Position numbers and translations under genes: made by a program. From Dipteris shenzhenensis (lineage: Eukaryota; Polypodiophyta; Polypodiopsida; Gleicheniales), in NCBI GenBank assembly GCA_047967505.1, contig CM106539.1: 64,000 bases of DNA; one strand, 5' to 3'. Positions 10,644 to 20,261 of the stretch are shown here, one piece after another. Below the pieces are notes generated by a model. It searched no databases and was not told the origin of the DNA. It saw nothing but the letters and a program-made list of their open reading frames with translations. Each line of letters opens with the position of its first letter. The first letter of the stretch is position 1.

Positions 10644-11367
10644 TGTAAGAAAATAATACAACGTCTGTGCTCAACAGATAACAGGATCTCGTACGCAAGA
10701 GAGAAAACAAGATAGTATGGAGAATCAAAAATTTGATTACTGTAGAACTGATACAATAGATGGTGCTACCTCCCAACCGTGCGCTCCTGTGAAAGAAGCT
10801 TCGATGGTGTGCTGGAAACAGTAGAAGACGGAGGCTGAATGCTAAGGAATTAGGGTTGCTATAGCCAGTGATGAAATGGGCTTCACGAGCTTGCTCTTAT
10901 ATAGCCACTAGTCGTAGTCGGTTAGGCTCAATTGGGTGGCTGACCTAGTCCACCAAAAACGGTCGACTGGGGGTCGGTCCCGAAATAGGCCACTGATCAT
11001 ATGATAGAACCGGTGCACAAAACAAAGCAACTAACCTACGGACTCCATTCGCCATCCGGGATCATCTGAGGCTCCAAACGGGCCCCGCAACCCGAGAGTG
11101 GGCTGCCTCGGAAAATGCTCCGTCTACCCTCAGTGCGGTCACTCAAGGGATGCCTTCTCGCACTTGCATGTAGCCTAGTTGGTGGTGTGCCAACTCTATC
11201 TGAAGCCGTCCAGCCATCAGGCCACACATGGCCCCCATCTGGTGTCCAAACCAGGACCTATCGGATAACCGAGCTACTCAAATGCCTTCTCCTCATATGG
11301 GGGGCTTACAAGTAGAGTTAGCTGGTTCCCACATAGTTACACGAGAGTGGAGCATTGATATCTAACA
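10644..11367 (-). mobile_element. Solo LTR, 724 bp, TSD TATTG
   Basis: The unit runs from TG to CA and is flanked by TATTG at 10639-10643 and 11368-11372. Removing it brings the reverse-transcriptase segments on either side next to each other in sensible order, which confirms an insertion. On the - strand the LTR starts TGTTAGATATCAATGCTCC, carries a good TATA box (CTATATAAGAGC, 10893-10904) about 460 bp in, and ends CTTACA. The first ~70 bp on the - strand resemble 26055-26123, so that site probably holds an end of the same LTR family. Confidence 0.8.
10893..10904 (-). promoter_or_regulatory. TATA box of the solo LTR
   Basis: CTATATAAGAGC on the - strand, placed where an LTR promoter is expected, between the U3-like first part and a CT-rich downstream part. 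Confidence 0.5.
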
Positions 11368-12311
11368 TATTGAACATACTATGAGGAGACTTTTGCATCT
11401 CTTACAAAAATGACAAAGTGTCAAAGCATTATTACTCTAGCATCACACTTTGAATGGATGATACATCAAATGGATGTGAAAAATCTTAAATAGTATAGCT
11501 AGAAGATTGTATTGTCAAACCTCAAGAGAAATAAATTTGCAAATGGCTCAAATCCTTGTATGGATTAAAGCAAGAACCAATATCATGGAATTCTAGTAAT
11601 CACCATAATCTCTTTATCAATATTATTTTCTCAATCATCAAATTCAAATGCTTCTTTTTACATCAAGAATACATCGTAGGACATTGTTCTGATTGTCCAT
11701 TATGTTGATGATCTAGTCATCATAGGATCCATTGGAATGATCATAGGGTTCAAATCCTTCTTATACATCAACAAGACATCATAAGACATTGTACTTATTG
11801 TTCTTTATTTGGATGATCTAATGATGGTAGTTTTAAATGGAAAGCTCATTTCAAAAGTCAAATTCTCACACTAGGAAGACATGTCTTTTATGTGGATAAT
11901 TTCATTATCACAAGATCCATAAAAATGTCACTTTAGAAGTTAAATTTCATCTCATCTTGGATTAGGCATTGTAATTTTCTCTAAAAGATATTACATTATT
12001 GACATAGAACTATGGAGGGATGCACATGGCAAGTACACTTCTAAAATAGATGTTAATATCATGATAGTTAAGTGATGTAGATCTTTAGCAATATAGATAG
12101 CTTATTGGATGTTTGATTTATTTGACATTATGAGGCCCAAAATTTTATATTCAATTGGTGTTCTAAGATAGTACATGTATAATCCCAAAACGTTCATTTA
12201 GATGTAGCTAGAAAAGTTCTCAAGTATCTTCATGATACATTGGATTATGGATGCATATATGATAGATCCATATACTTAGACTATTGTGCTATTTATTGAT
12301 ATAAATTTAAT

Positions 12312-12663
12312 TGTTGAGATATCGAGCTCCACTCGTGATATGCCAGGGTGACCGTTGTGCATTTATGTCACCGATTTGTTAGCTGCAGATGCGGTTGGTA
12401 CACTGCCCATGAATAATAGCTGGTTGACAGCTATCCTTATGTACTCTAGTTCGTGTCTCAGTTAGTATGCCACCTTAGTTAGCTGAGTTTGGTTTGAGAC
12501 CCACATATAGGGTTCTTCTATTTCTTTGTACTAGAGTTCTTTTGGCTTTCACAACTAAGAAGAGGAAAACTGTTTTCAGCCTCCACCTTTGTGTGTATTC
12601 CCCCATTGTGTATGTGAGAAAGCCGCAAGTGAGACTCCTTCCTTCTCTCCCACTATCTTCACA
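12312..12663 (+). repeat. 5' LTR of the 6.1-kb copia element
   Basis: 352 bp, starting TGTTGAGATATCGAG and ending ATCTTCACA, matched along its whole length by 18057-18408. The copy contains the CATATAGGGTTCTTC region and a CT-rich 3' end. Confidence 0.92.
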
Positions 12664-12681
12664 TGGTATGAGAGCCTGGTT
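12664..12681 (+). promoter_or_regulatory. Primer binding site, tRNA-iMet type
   Basis: TGGTATGAGAGCC follows the 5' LTR directly. It differs by one base from the usual plant copia primer site TGGTATCAGAGC, complementary to the 3' end of initiator tRNA-Met. Confidence 0.85.
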
Positions 12682-13204
12682 CATGGTAAGAAGCTCAAGA
12701 AAGCAAACGAATTTCACGGTGTCCTGGTAAGAGGACCAATGTTGCTTTTCTTTTTCGAGTTTGGGAGCATATCTCTGTAGGTAGCACAGCTGGAAAGTGC
12801 AAGAGTGCATTGTCTCAGAGATGCCCTTTGCAGTGTGGCGAGAGGGCAATATATGCTGCGAGAGAGGGCGAAGCCCGTGGTGACTTTATTTTTTTGATTC
12901 GAGGCCATTTCGGGGTCCGGTTTTGGAGGCGGAAGTTCTCTGCAAGCACTGAGAAAAAGGCCCTGTTTTTGCTGTGCGACCACTGCTCCGCAGGTCGGTG
13001 AAAAGTTGCCGCATAAATTGCATCGTATGCCTATGCGCAGAGATATTGGGAGTTACAAAATCATCCTTACTGCCTGTTGATGCAAAATCGTCACTAGGCA
13101 GTGACTGTGTGGTTAAATACCACTTTTGTCAGTTTTGCAGATTTGCCCTTGTGAGGCAGAAGCTGTGTTTTTTGCAGTGACAGAATATTTTGCAGTGTTC
13201 TGTA

Positions 13205-13882
13205 ATGGCGTCTGATTCTCTTTCACAGATTGTCACTGAAAAGCTTGACAAGAACAACTTCCAAGCATGGAAGTTTAGAATGACGAATTTTCTTATGGGA
13301 AAAGGCTATTGGGAGTTCATTACAGGAAATGAAGAACCAGTTCTTCCTAATGTTCCCAATCAACAAGAAATGCAAGAATTTAAAGGATGGCATGAGAGAG
13401 CTCAAAAAGTTATGTACTGGTTGTCTATCAGTATTTCAGATTCTATGATTGTGCATATTCAGGATGCAAGTACACCAAAGGAGGCATGGGATACTTTGGC
13501 AAAAATGTACAGCACAAATACGCAAGCCAGGAAAATGCAGCTCAAGCAGGAGTTGCACAATGTGCAGAGAGAAAATATGAGCATCAATGACTACCACATG
13601 AAGGTGAAGAAAATTGCAGATGCACTTGCTTCCATTGGGTCGCCAGTGGAAGATGATGATTTAGTTTCTGTGACCTTGAATGGTGGTCTAGGAAAGGATG
13701 ATGCACAGTTTCGGACATCCATTGCCAGCCACGAAAAAATTCCTAATTTTGAGGAGTTGTTTGCTCTTCTAATTTCTGAAGAGCAGAGAAATGGTGGTGC
13801 ATCTTCTTCAGGAAGAACTTCAAAAGAAATTGTCTTCTACTCAAATGCTGGAAGAGGTAGAGGCAAAGGTAGAGGAGGCTGA
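13205..13882 (+). pseudogene. copia gag, capsid part
   Basis: ATG at 13205 opens MASDSLSQIVTEKLDKNNFQ. The protein has the plant copia gag layout: the NNFQAWKFRMTNFL start, the W-x-H-E-R-A-Q segment, KEAWDTLAKMYS and the helical stretch before an RG-rich tail. A TGA at 13880-13882 cuts it inside the RG-rich linker. The same frame continues past the stop into the zinc knuckle, so a single nonsense change separates them. Gag would form the particle in the cytoplasm. Confidence 0.8.
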
Positions 13883-14503
13883 TCTGGAGGCCGTGGTAGA
13901 AATCAAAAAATGCAGCAAACTCAAGAAAACCAGTCCTATGGAGGAGGGCGTGGTAGCTCTAGAGTCAGGGGGAGCCAAAGAGGTCATGGTGGATGGCAGA
14001 GAGGCCAAAATGCAAACAACAATGTTGAATGCTACTACTATGGTAAAATGGGTCATGTGGCTAAAGACTGCTACAAAAAGTAGAATGACATTATGAATTG
14101 AAAATTGCAGCAAGGCAATTATGCATCTTCTAGTAGACAGGGTGATGACAGAAATGAGCATCTATTTATGGTGTAGCACATGACCAATTCTGTGACAAGT
14201 GTAGAAGAAAGAAATGATGTGTGGTATGTTGACTCAGGTGCATCAAACCACATGACAGGTCATGCAGAATGGATGCAGAATGCAAGGAAAATGGAAAGAC
14301 CAGGATTTGTGGAGACTGGTGATGATACTGCACATCCTATTGTGCAGATTGGTAAAATTCCTTTGTCTATGCAGGATGGGAAAAAGAAATACCTGTCTGA
14401 TGTATTTCATGTCCTGAATATCACCAAGAACTTGGTTTCTCTTGGTCAAATCAGGGCTTGCAGGTCAGATTTAATCCTCATGGATGCTTTGTTGAGGATA
14501 TGA
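13883..14503 (+). pseudogene. copia gag zinc knuckle and protease
   Basis: In the same frame as gag, 14030-14071 reads CYYYGKMGHVAKDC, a CCHC knuckle whose second cysteine has become tyrosine. Three further stops follow. From 14180 the frame reads WYVDSGASNHMTG, the aspartic protease active site (DSGA), and then the FHVLNITKNLVSLGQ segment that precedes integrase. The frame is lost at about 14460 and continues in another frame. The protease would cleave the polyprotein, but this copy cannot make it whole. Confidence 0.75.
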
Positions 14504-15340
14504 AAAATAACGGTCCCTTGATAGCAAAAGGAAAGAAGAAGGGTAGGATGTCTACATTGGATGCGGACATGCCTGAATTGAGTGTGGCAATGTTTGCACA
14601 TGGGACCGGTGTAGTTGCAGATATTGATATCTGGAATAAACGCACTGGTCATGTTAATGTACAGTGACTTAAAACAATGCAGGCCCAAAATATTGTTGCA
14701 AGATTGCCAAAATTCAAGGTTGCGGAAATGCATAAGGTATGTGAAGCCTGTCAATTTGGAAAACAGGCAAGAAAACCATTTCCTAGACATGTTCAAGAGA
14801 GTAAGAAGCCATTGGAATTAATCCACTCTGATGTGTGGACTACTAAAGCTGCATCTATTGGAGGCTATCATTACTTTGTCACTTTTATTAATGACTACAG
14901 CAGAAAAGTTTGGGTGCATTTTATGAAAAAGACAAGTGAAGTGTTTGGGCATTTCAAAGCTTTTAAAGCTATGGTTGAAAAAGAAACAGGCCTGCAAATA
15001 AAATGCCTAAGGTCAGATGGAGGGGCAGAGTACCTCTCAAATGAGTTTGCAAGGTTCTTGTAGGAGCATGGCATAAAGCAGCAATATTCATGCAGTCATA
15101 CCCCACAGCAAAATGGACTTGTAGAAAGGAAAAACATGCATATTGGACAGGTATCTCGGGCCATGCTAAATGAAAAAGACCTACCAGATTATTAAGCAGT
15201 TGCTACAGCAGTTTACATAATGAATAGGACTCCCACTACAGGAATACATGGCATGATGCCAAAGGAGATGTATACTGGTAGGAAACCAGATATTTCTCAT
15301 TTGAAAATTTTTGGTTGCTTGCCTATGTTCATGTGCCAGA
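14458..15340 (+). pseudogene. copia integrase
   Basis: The frame begins with the pre-integrase segment (IDIWNKRTGHVN, then CEACQFGKQARKPF, the HHCC zinc region). Catalytic residues of the DDE triad can be seen: D in HSDVWTTK, D in FINDYSRKVW and E in NGLVERKN (about 15117-15140). A stop at 14665-14667, a TAG at 15061-15063 and another at about 15193 interrupt it, and the frame shifts after KIFGC near 15320. Integrase would insert the cDNA in the nucleus. Confidence 0.8.
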
Positions 15341-15449
15341 TGAGTTGAGGTCCAAGTTGGATCCAAAAGCTGAGAAGTGCATCATTATTGGTTATTCTCT
15401 GTAGCAGAAAGGGTATAGATGCTATAACCCTTCTACTCATAAGTTTACA

Positions 15450-16976
15450 GTGAGCAGAGATGTTGTTTTTGATGAGATGAGCAGCTGGTATAAACCAGTA
15501 AATGTGATTGATGATATAGATGCACAAAATGGTAATGCTGCACAGAATTCACAACAGCAATCACAAAATATTAGTGGACCTACAGTGTCCTCTAGCAGTG
15601 GTTCACATACTTCGCCATGGACAGGTAGATTGAGATCAGGAGAATCTCCTCAAAGCAATGTAGATAGTGGTATGCAGGTATCACAAAAAGGAAAAGAGAA
15701 GGTAGATCAGCCCATGTTTGATGTGAATGCAGATTACTCTTATGTGGATGGTGAATCCAGTGGCTCAGAACAGAGCATTGATGATGAGTTGGGTATTCCT
15801 TCTATTGTTACACCTGGAGTAAGGAAGACCAGGGATGTTTTGAGAGCACCTAGAAGTGAGCCTACTCTGTGCAGGTCTACCAGAGCTAGGTATCTTGTGG
15901 ATAGGCTAAAATATGATGGATTTACAGCCACTCACTATGCCTATATGGTCAAAGTGATACAGGAACCAGAACCCACTTCTTTTGAGCAAGCCATGGGAAA
16001 AGAAAAATGGGAGAAAGCCATGGATGAAGAAGTGGATGCCTTGGAAGCAAATGCTACATGGGAATTGGTGCCTTTGCCTAAAGACAAGAATGCAATTGGC
16101 TGTAAGTGGGTTTATAAGGTGAAGCACAATGCAGATGGTTCTGTGAACAGATACAAGGCAAGATTAGTTGTCAAGGGGTATGTACAGACATATGGCATTG
16201 ATTACTTTATGCAGGTCTACCAGAGCTTGTCATTTATGTTGATGATTTGATCATCACAGGTGATAGTGATGAAGATATCCTTCATGTGAAAATGCTATTG
16301 AAGCAGAAGTTTGAGATGAAGGATTTGGGAGAGCTGCGTTATTTCTTGGGCATTGAGGTGATTAGATCACCAAATGGGATACGGCTCTTGCAGAGGCAGT
16401 ATGGATTGGACATGTTGTCCAAATATGGGATGACAGAGGCTGTAAGCCTATTTCAGTTCCTTTGAAGCAGAATGTGAAGCTGCTAAGAGCAGATGCAGCT
16501 GAGCTTCTAGAAGACCCTACTATGTACAGACACATAGTAGGAAGTTTGATTTATATGACTATTACCAAGCTAGATTTGAGCTATGCTGTTGGATTGGTAA
16601 GTCATTTTATGCGAGCTCCAAGGAAACTGTATTTGGATGCATACTCAGGTATGTGAAGTCCACATTGCAGTATGGACTATTTTATGAGGCTGGGGTTCAG
16701 ATATAGTTGCATGGATACACTGATGCTGATTGGGCTGGTAGTATTTCTGATAGACGATCTACCAGTGGATATGTGTTCTCTTTTGGGAGTGCTGTAGTCA
16801 CTTGGAGCAGCAAGAAACAGCCTATAGTTGCCTTGTCGAGCACAGAGGATGAGTACAAGGGTGCAGCAATGGCTGCATGTGAGGTAGCTTGGTTGCATAA
16901 GCTACTTTATGATATGCATCAGTCTACAGATGGGCCAGTTGTCATTTATTGTGACAACATGAGCAGTATACACTTG
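15450..16976 (+). pseudogene. copia reverse transcriptase and RNase H (internally deleted)
   Basis: [12 protein letters not shown] opens the region after integrase, followed by a Ser/Gln-rich linker and the reverse-transcriptase start [12 protein letters not shown] and [11 protein letters not shown]. At 16210 the frame jumps from YGIDYF straight to [13 protein letters not shown], so the palm segment normally between these motifs is missing. An 18-bp phrase at the junction copies 15870-15887. The connection (KDLGELRYFLGIEV) and RNase H (HGYTDADWAG, LSSTEDEY, IYCDNMSS) follow, with stops at 16463 and 16656 and a frame change. RNase H is split at 16984 by an insertion. Confidence 0.8.
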
Positions 16977-16984
16977 GCAAATAA

Positions 16985-17841
16985 AGGGTGTGTCAATTTT
17001 ACGAGCAAAAACCTATGAGCAGGTTTATACGAGCGTATTTTTTAAGAGATTTTAAAAATAGTATTTCTTTAGGAAATATGGTTTTTACACTTTTATTTTT
17101 ATTAGAACTAGATCCCTTTATCATAAAATTATACAAACTAGTCACTCATTCATTTTTACATAACATAAATCTTCTTATTCATAGACATCCCTTTGTACCC
17201 TTATTATTACCTTAAAAAAGTATATTAACTTGGGCTTATATATCACTCTCATAAAATACATGTAATATTTAATACTATATATGCAAGGTTTTTCAAAATA
17301 TAACTCCATAGATGTGCTCAAATGGGGTTTTCCGATCAATTTGAGTGGCTGAATGACTATATTTGGACATTGGATGTAAAAGTTATGTCACTTTTAAAAG
17401 TGCTGTCCAATGTAGTTTCGCCAGCGAAACTACCTTGAAAGACCTTGTTCAAAGGGGTTTCGCTGGCGAAACTACTTTGATGGCTTGCTTCAATGAGTTT
17501 TCTTTGGAGAAACCCTTTCATGAAGATAGGTTGAGAGAGGTTTTTCAATGTCACCCCCTATTAAGTAAAAAGTTATAAGAAGGATCATAAGGGAATTTTC
17601 ATAGAGAAGTCTACTCTACATGTGGGTTTCTTCAAAAGCCATCCCATTATGTTCTCACCATTCCCAAAGATTCACATAAATATTCATGTATAAAATAGGC
17701 ATTCCTATAATACTTTTCATATTTCTAAGTGAAACTATGTTTTCTTCTTATCTATTTTTGTCATATTTTTGCATAGTTGGAAGCTTTTTTTTTCCTTCGC
17801 TCGAACGCTCGGAAGATTTCGCTCGGAAAATGCTCGTCCCC
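16985..17841. mobile_element. 857-bp insertion with 8-bp TSD GCAAATAA
   Basis: The copia RNase H frame stops at 16984 and resumes at 17842. GCAAATAA is present on both sides (16977-16984 and 17842-17849). The insert begins AGGGTGTGTC and ends GCTCGTCCCC; the ends pair only weakly. Subterminal ACGAGC motifs occur near the left end (about 17001 and 17028) and as GCTCG near the right end (17797-17837), as in hAT-type elements with subterminal binding repeats. It encodes nothing that I recognise. Two strong short palindromes lie at 17412-17433 and 17457-17472. Most likely a non-autonomous hAT-like element. Confidence 0.75.
17412..17472. repeat. Pair of near-perfect hairpins in the 857-bp insert
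   Basis: The first hairpin has arms GTAGTTTCGC and GCGAAACTAC around a 2-nt centre; the second has GTTTCGC and GCGAAAC around TG. The two share the same stem sequence with complementary 2-nt centres, so they can also pair with each other. Confidence 0.7.
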
Positions 17842-18056
17842 GCAAATAACCCAGTCTATCATGTTAGAACAAAGCACATTGAGGTGCATTATCACTATGT
17901 GTGGGAGAAGGTTTTACTAGGTCTTATTGATCTAGTTTATGTCAGCACAGAGGATCAGGTAGCTGACATATTCACGAAGGCATTGGGCACAGAGAAGCTG
18001 CACAAGTTCAGAGACCTGCTTGGTGTGCAGGAATTGGGATTGAGCTTGAGGGGGAG
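17842..18056 (+). pseudogene. copia RNase H C-terminus and polypurine tract
   Basis: After the insertion the frame resumes with NPVYHVRTKHIEVHYHYVWE and ADIFTKALG, the standard end of copia RNase H, and ends just before the 3' LTR. The tract GAGGGGGAG (18048-18056) directly in front of TGTTGAG is the polypurine primer site. Confidence 0.85.
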
Positions 18057-18408
18057 TGTTGAGATATTGAGCTTCACTCGTGATATGCTAGGGTGACCAT
18101 TGTGCATTTATGTCACCAACTTGTTAGCTGCAGATGTGGTTAGTACACCGCCCATGAATAATAGCTAGATGACAGCTATCCTTATGTACTCTAGTTCGTG
18201 GCTCAGTTAGTATGCCACCTTAGTTAGCTGAGTTTGGTTTGAGACCCACATATAGGGTTCTTCTATTTCTTTGTACTAGAGTTCTTTTGGCTTTCACAAC
18301 TAAGAAGAGGAAAACTATTTTCAGCCTCCACCTTTGTGTGTATTCCCCCATTGTGTATGTGAGAAAGCCGCAAGTGAGACTCCTTCCTTCTCTCCCACTA
18401 TCTTCACA
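18057..18408 (+). repeat. 3' LTR of the 6.1-kb copia element
   Basis: 352 bp from TGTTGAGATATTGAG to ATCTTCACA, the partner of 12312-12663. Most of the differences between the two are C/T or G/A, as expected from decay of methylated cytosines. Confidence 0.92.
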
Positions 18409-18700
18409 TGAACTAGAAATGTGGATGGAAAAAGTACAATTATTGGTTTATCTTTTATTATTAGCTTAAAAGCTTTGTTGTGGAAAAGAAAGGAACTTTC
18501 CAAACTAGAAGTTCCAATAACATGCATGATATTAATTTGGCAAAGAACCCAGTCCATGTTTTAACATGAGAATAACTCACAAAGAACTTCACCAAATCAC
18601 TCTCTCTTGATAAATCCAACTACTTTTGACAATGACTTGGTATTCATCGTTAGAAATTCAACTACAATTTAAGAGGGACACTTAATAGTTAAGTTTTATA
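18409..18700 (+). pseudogene. Old copia remnant, RNase H tail (continues 12311)
   Basis: Starting at 18414 the sequence reads TRNVDGKST in register with the segment that ends at 12311, and then, after a frame change, DINLAKNPVH (about 18530), a familiar RNase H phrase. It closes the older copia element into which the 6.1-kb element inserted. The sequence is heavily decayed. Confidence 0.6.
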
Positions 18701-18839
18701 TTAGAGTATTAAGAGTAGTACAAATTGCAATATTCTATATAGAACTATATGTTTTAGCTACAAATTAAGATTGGAAAGTGATGGTTGAGTTGTATAGAAT
18801 GTTAAGAATGTATGAATAGCACTATTCTATAGAAGTCTA

Positions 18840-20023
18840 TAAGCTAAAAAGAAGTCTCTATGGCCTTAAGAAAGCACCTAAAGAATGGTATTAGAAGTTT
18901 GATGCTTCCATTCGATTCCAAGGTTTTAGAAGAAGTGTGATTGATCCTCTACACTAAAAGGGGATAAGGATAATAGCCTGATACTCCTAGGACTCGATGT
19001 GGATGATATGTTATTGGCTAGCAAGAACACTTATGAGCTCGAACACTTATGAGCTCGATGCATTGATGGCCAAGTTGCATGAAGCCTTTGACATGAAGGA
19101 TTTGGGACCTACAGGTCATATTCTTGGTATGCGCATCACGCGTGACTGGAGTAGGAAACTCCTTTGGCTTTCCCAGAAGGAGTATGTTACAAAAGTATTA
19201 GAGCATTTCAATATGGAGGGGGGGAAGGAAGTAAGTACTCCATTGCCTCAGTATGTGAAATTGAGTCAAGAAAATAGTCCCAAATCAGATGAGGAGAGGG
19301 ACATGATGGCCAAGATTCCTTATGCATCGGTGGTTGGGAGTCTTATGTATGCTTTTTTAGCTACTAGACTAGACATTGCATTTGCAGATGGGAGTTGTTA
19401 GCCAGTATATGGTTAATCCAAGAAAGAGGCATCGGGAGGTAGTTAAATGCATCATGAGGTACATGAAGGGTACCAAGGATATGTGCATCTACTTTGGCAA
19501 AGGAGAGATGCATATACTTGGGTAAATAGATTCAGACTATGCAAGGCATGTGGATAGCAGGAGATCCACTTCTGGTTATGTGTTCACCTTGCAAGTGGTG
19601 CAGTGTCGTGGATGTCTCACATAGAGAAGTGCATTGCTTTGTCTACCACAGAGGCTGAGTATGTTGCAGCCATAGAGGGTTGCAAGGAGGCTATATGGCT
19701 TGATTGACTAGTGGGACATTTATGGATTCATATACGTGTACCTACATTGCATAGTGATTCCATGAGTACTATTCAGCTAGCACGGAAAAAGGTCTTTCAT
19801 GCAAAGACCAAACACATCGAGGTCACGTACCATTTCATAAGGGAGGTACTTCAGGACAAGCGATTGAGCTTTTCCAAGTTCATAAAGATGATAATCCTGA
19901 AGATATGCTGACAAAGACTCTACCTAGTCAACAGTTTGAGTATTGTCATGTATTGAGGGGCATTGGATAGCATGGTCACTAGTTGTTCTTTGTAAAAGGC
20001 ACATTGGCATTTAAGTAGGAGGT
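18840..20023 (+). pseudogene. Second copia remnant, RT end and RNase H
   Basis: Begins with KLKRSLYGLKKAPKEWY (18849), continues through LDVDDMLLA (about 18985, replacing the usual YVDD) and the frame 18997-19401: FDMKDLGPTGHILGMRI and IPYASVVGSLMYAF. After a frame change RNase H appears as GAVSWMSH, ALSTTEAEYVAA and SDSMSTIQLARK, ending with AKTKHIEVTYHFIRE (19801-19845). A short direct duplication of a GAACACTTATGAGCTC phrase lies at about 19026-19055. This belongs to a different copia lineage from the 6.1-kb element, judging by the protein phrases. Confidence 0.75.
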
Positions 20024-20261
20024 TGTGGGGGTTAAAGGCCACTGTACCTTAACCCCGGTTATGTACAATACTCAAACACACATATATATATGGATGACAT
20101 AGAAGATTAAGGTGTTCTGCACCCACCAAAACTTTGTGAGGCTCTCCCTCTCTCTCACCCTATTTCGGTCTGCTTCCGTTGAGAGCACTCTCAACCTCAC
20201 AAAAGTATTGAGAAAGATAAATTCTATCTAGCCGAGCCTCTCTTATATTAAGACCTGTTTG
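20024..20261 (+). repeat. Probable 3' LTR fragment of the second copia remnant
   Basis: The AAGTAGGAGGT purine tract followed by TGTGGGGGTTAAAGG is where the 3' LTR should start. A CATATATATATGG TATA-like site (about 20082) and a CT-rich stretch (20143-20160) follow, as in many LTRs. The right end is unclear, because a LINE remnant begins close by. Confidence 0.4.

Larger units (their letters stand above)
10456..12311 (+). pseudogene. Old copia pol remnant, RT to RNase H (interrupted)
   Basis: A degenerate Ty1/copia reverse transcriptase runs through this interval. From 10516 the frame reads IEKNIIGCKWVYRVK, then SIDKYRSILFAKG up to 10643, where a solo LTR (10644-11367) splits it. From 11376 it resumes as YEETFASLTKM and IHQMDVKN, then SLYGLKQEPISWN (about 11550) and the degenerate active-site region HYVDDLVIIGS (about 11694). 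Near 12180-12260 it reads HLDVARKVLKYLHDTLDYG, the RNase H connection. It carries many stops and repeated decayed phrases (the YVDD region appears to be duplicated at about 11795). At 12311 it is split again by a complete copia element, and its RNase H tail continues at 18409. Confidence 0.75.
12312..18408 (+). mobile_element. Ty1/copia retrotransposon with two LTRs (6.1 kb, decayed)
   Basis: The two LTRs are both 352 bp (12312-12663 and 18057-18408) and differ at about 13 positions by eye, so the insertion is fairly old. Order inside: tRNA-Met primer site, gag, protease, integrase, reverse transcriptase, RNase H, polypurine tract. That order (integrase before reverse transcriptase) defines copia. 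The frame is broken by several stops and frameshifts, the reverse-transcriptase core is deleted at about 16210, and RNase H is interrupted by an 857-bp insertion. It sits inside an older copia remnant. The flanks TTAAT (12307-12311) and TGAAC (18409-18413) differ at two positions; reading the host frame across the site suggests an original TTAAC duplicated on insertion and since diverged. Confidence 0.92.

Noticed and set aside
10741-10760. GAACTGATACAA considered as a primer binding site beside an LTR
   Set aside because: The target duplication TATTG places the LTR ends at 10644 and 11367, so this phrase is inside the LTR.
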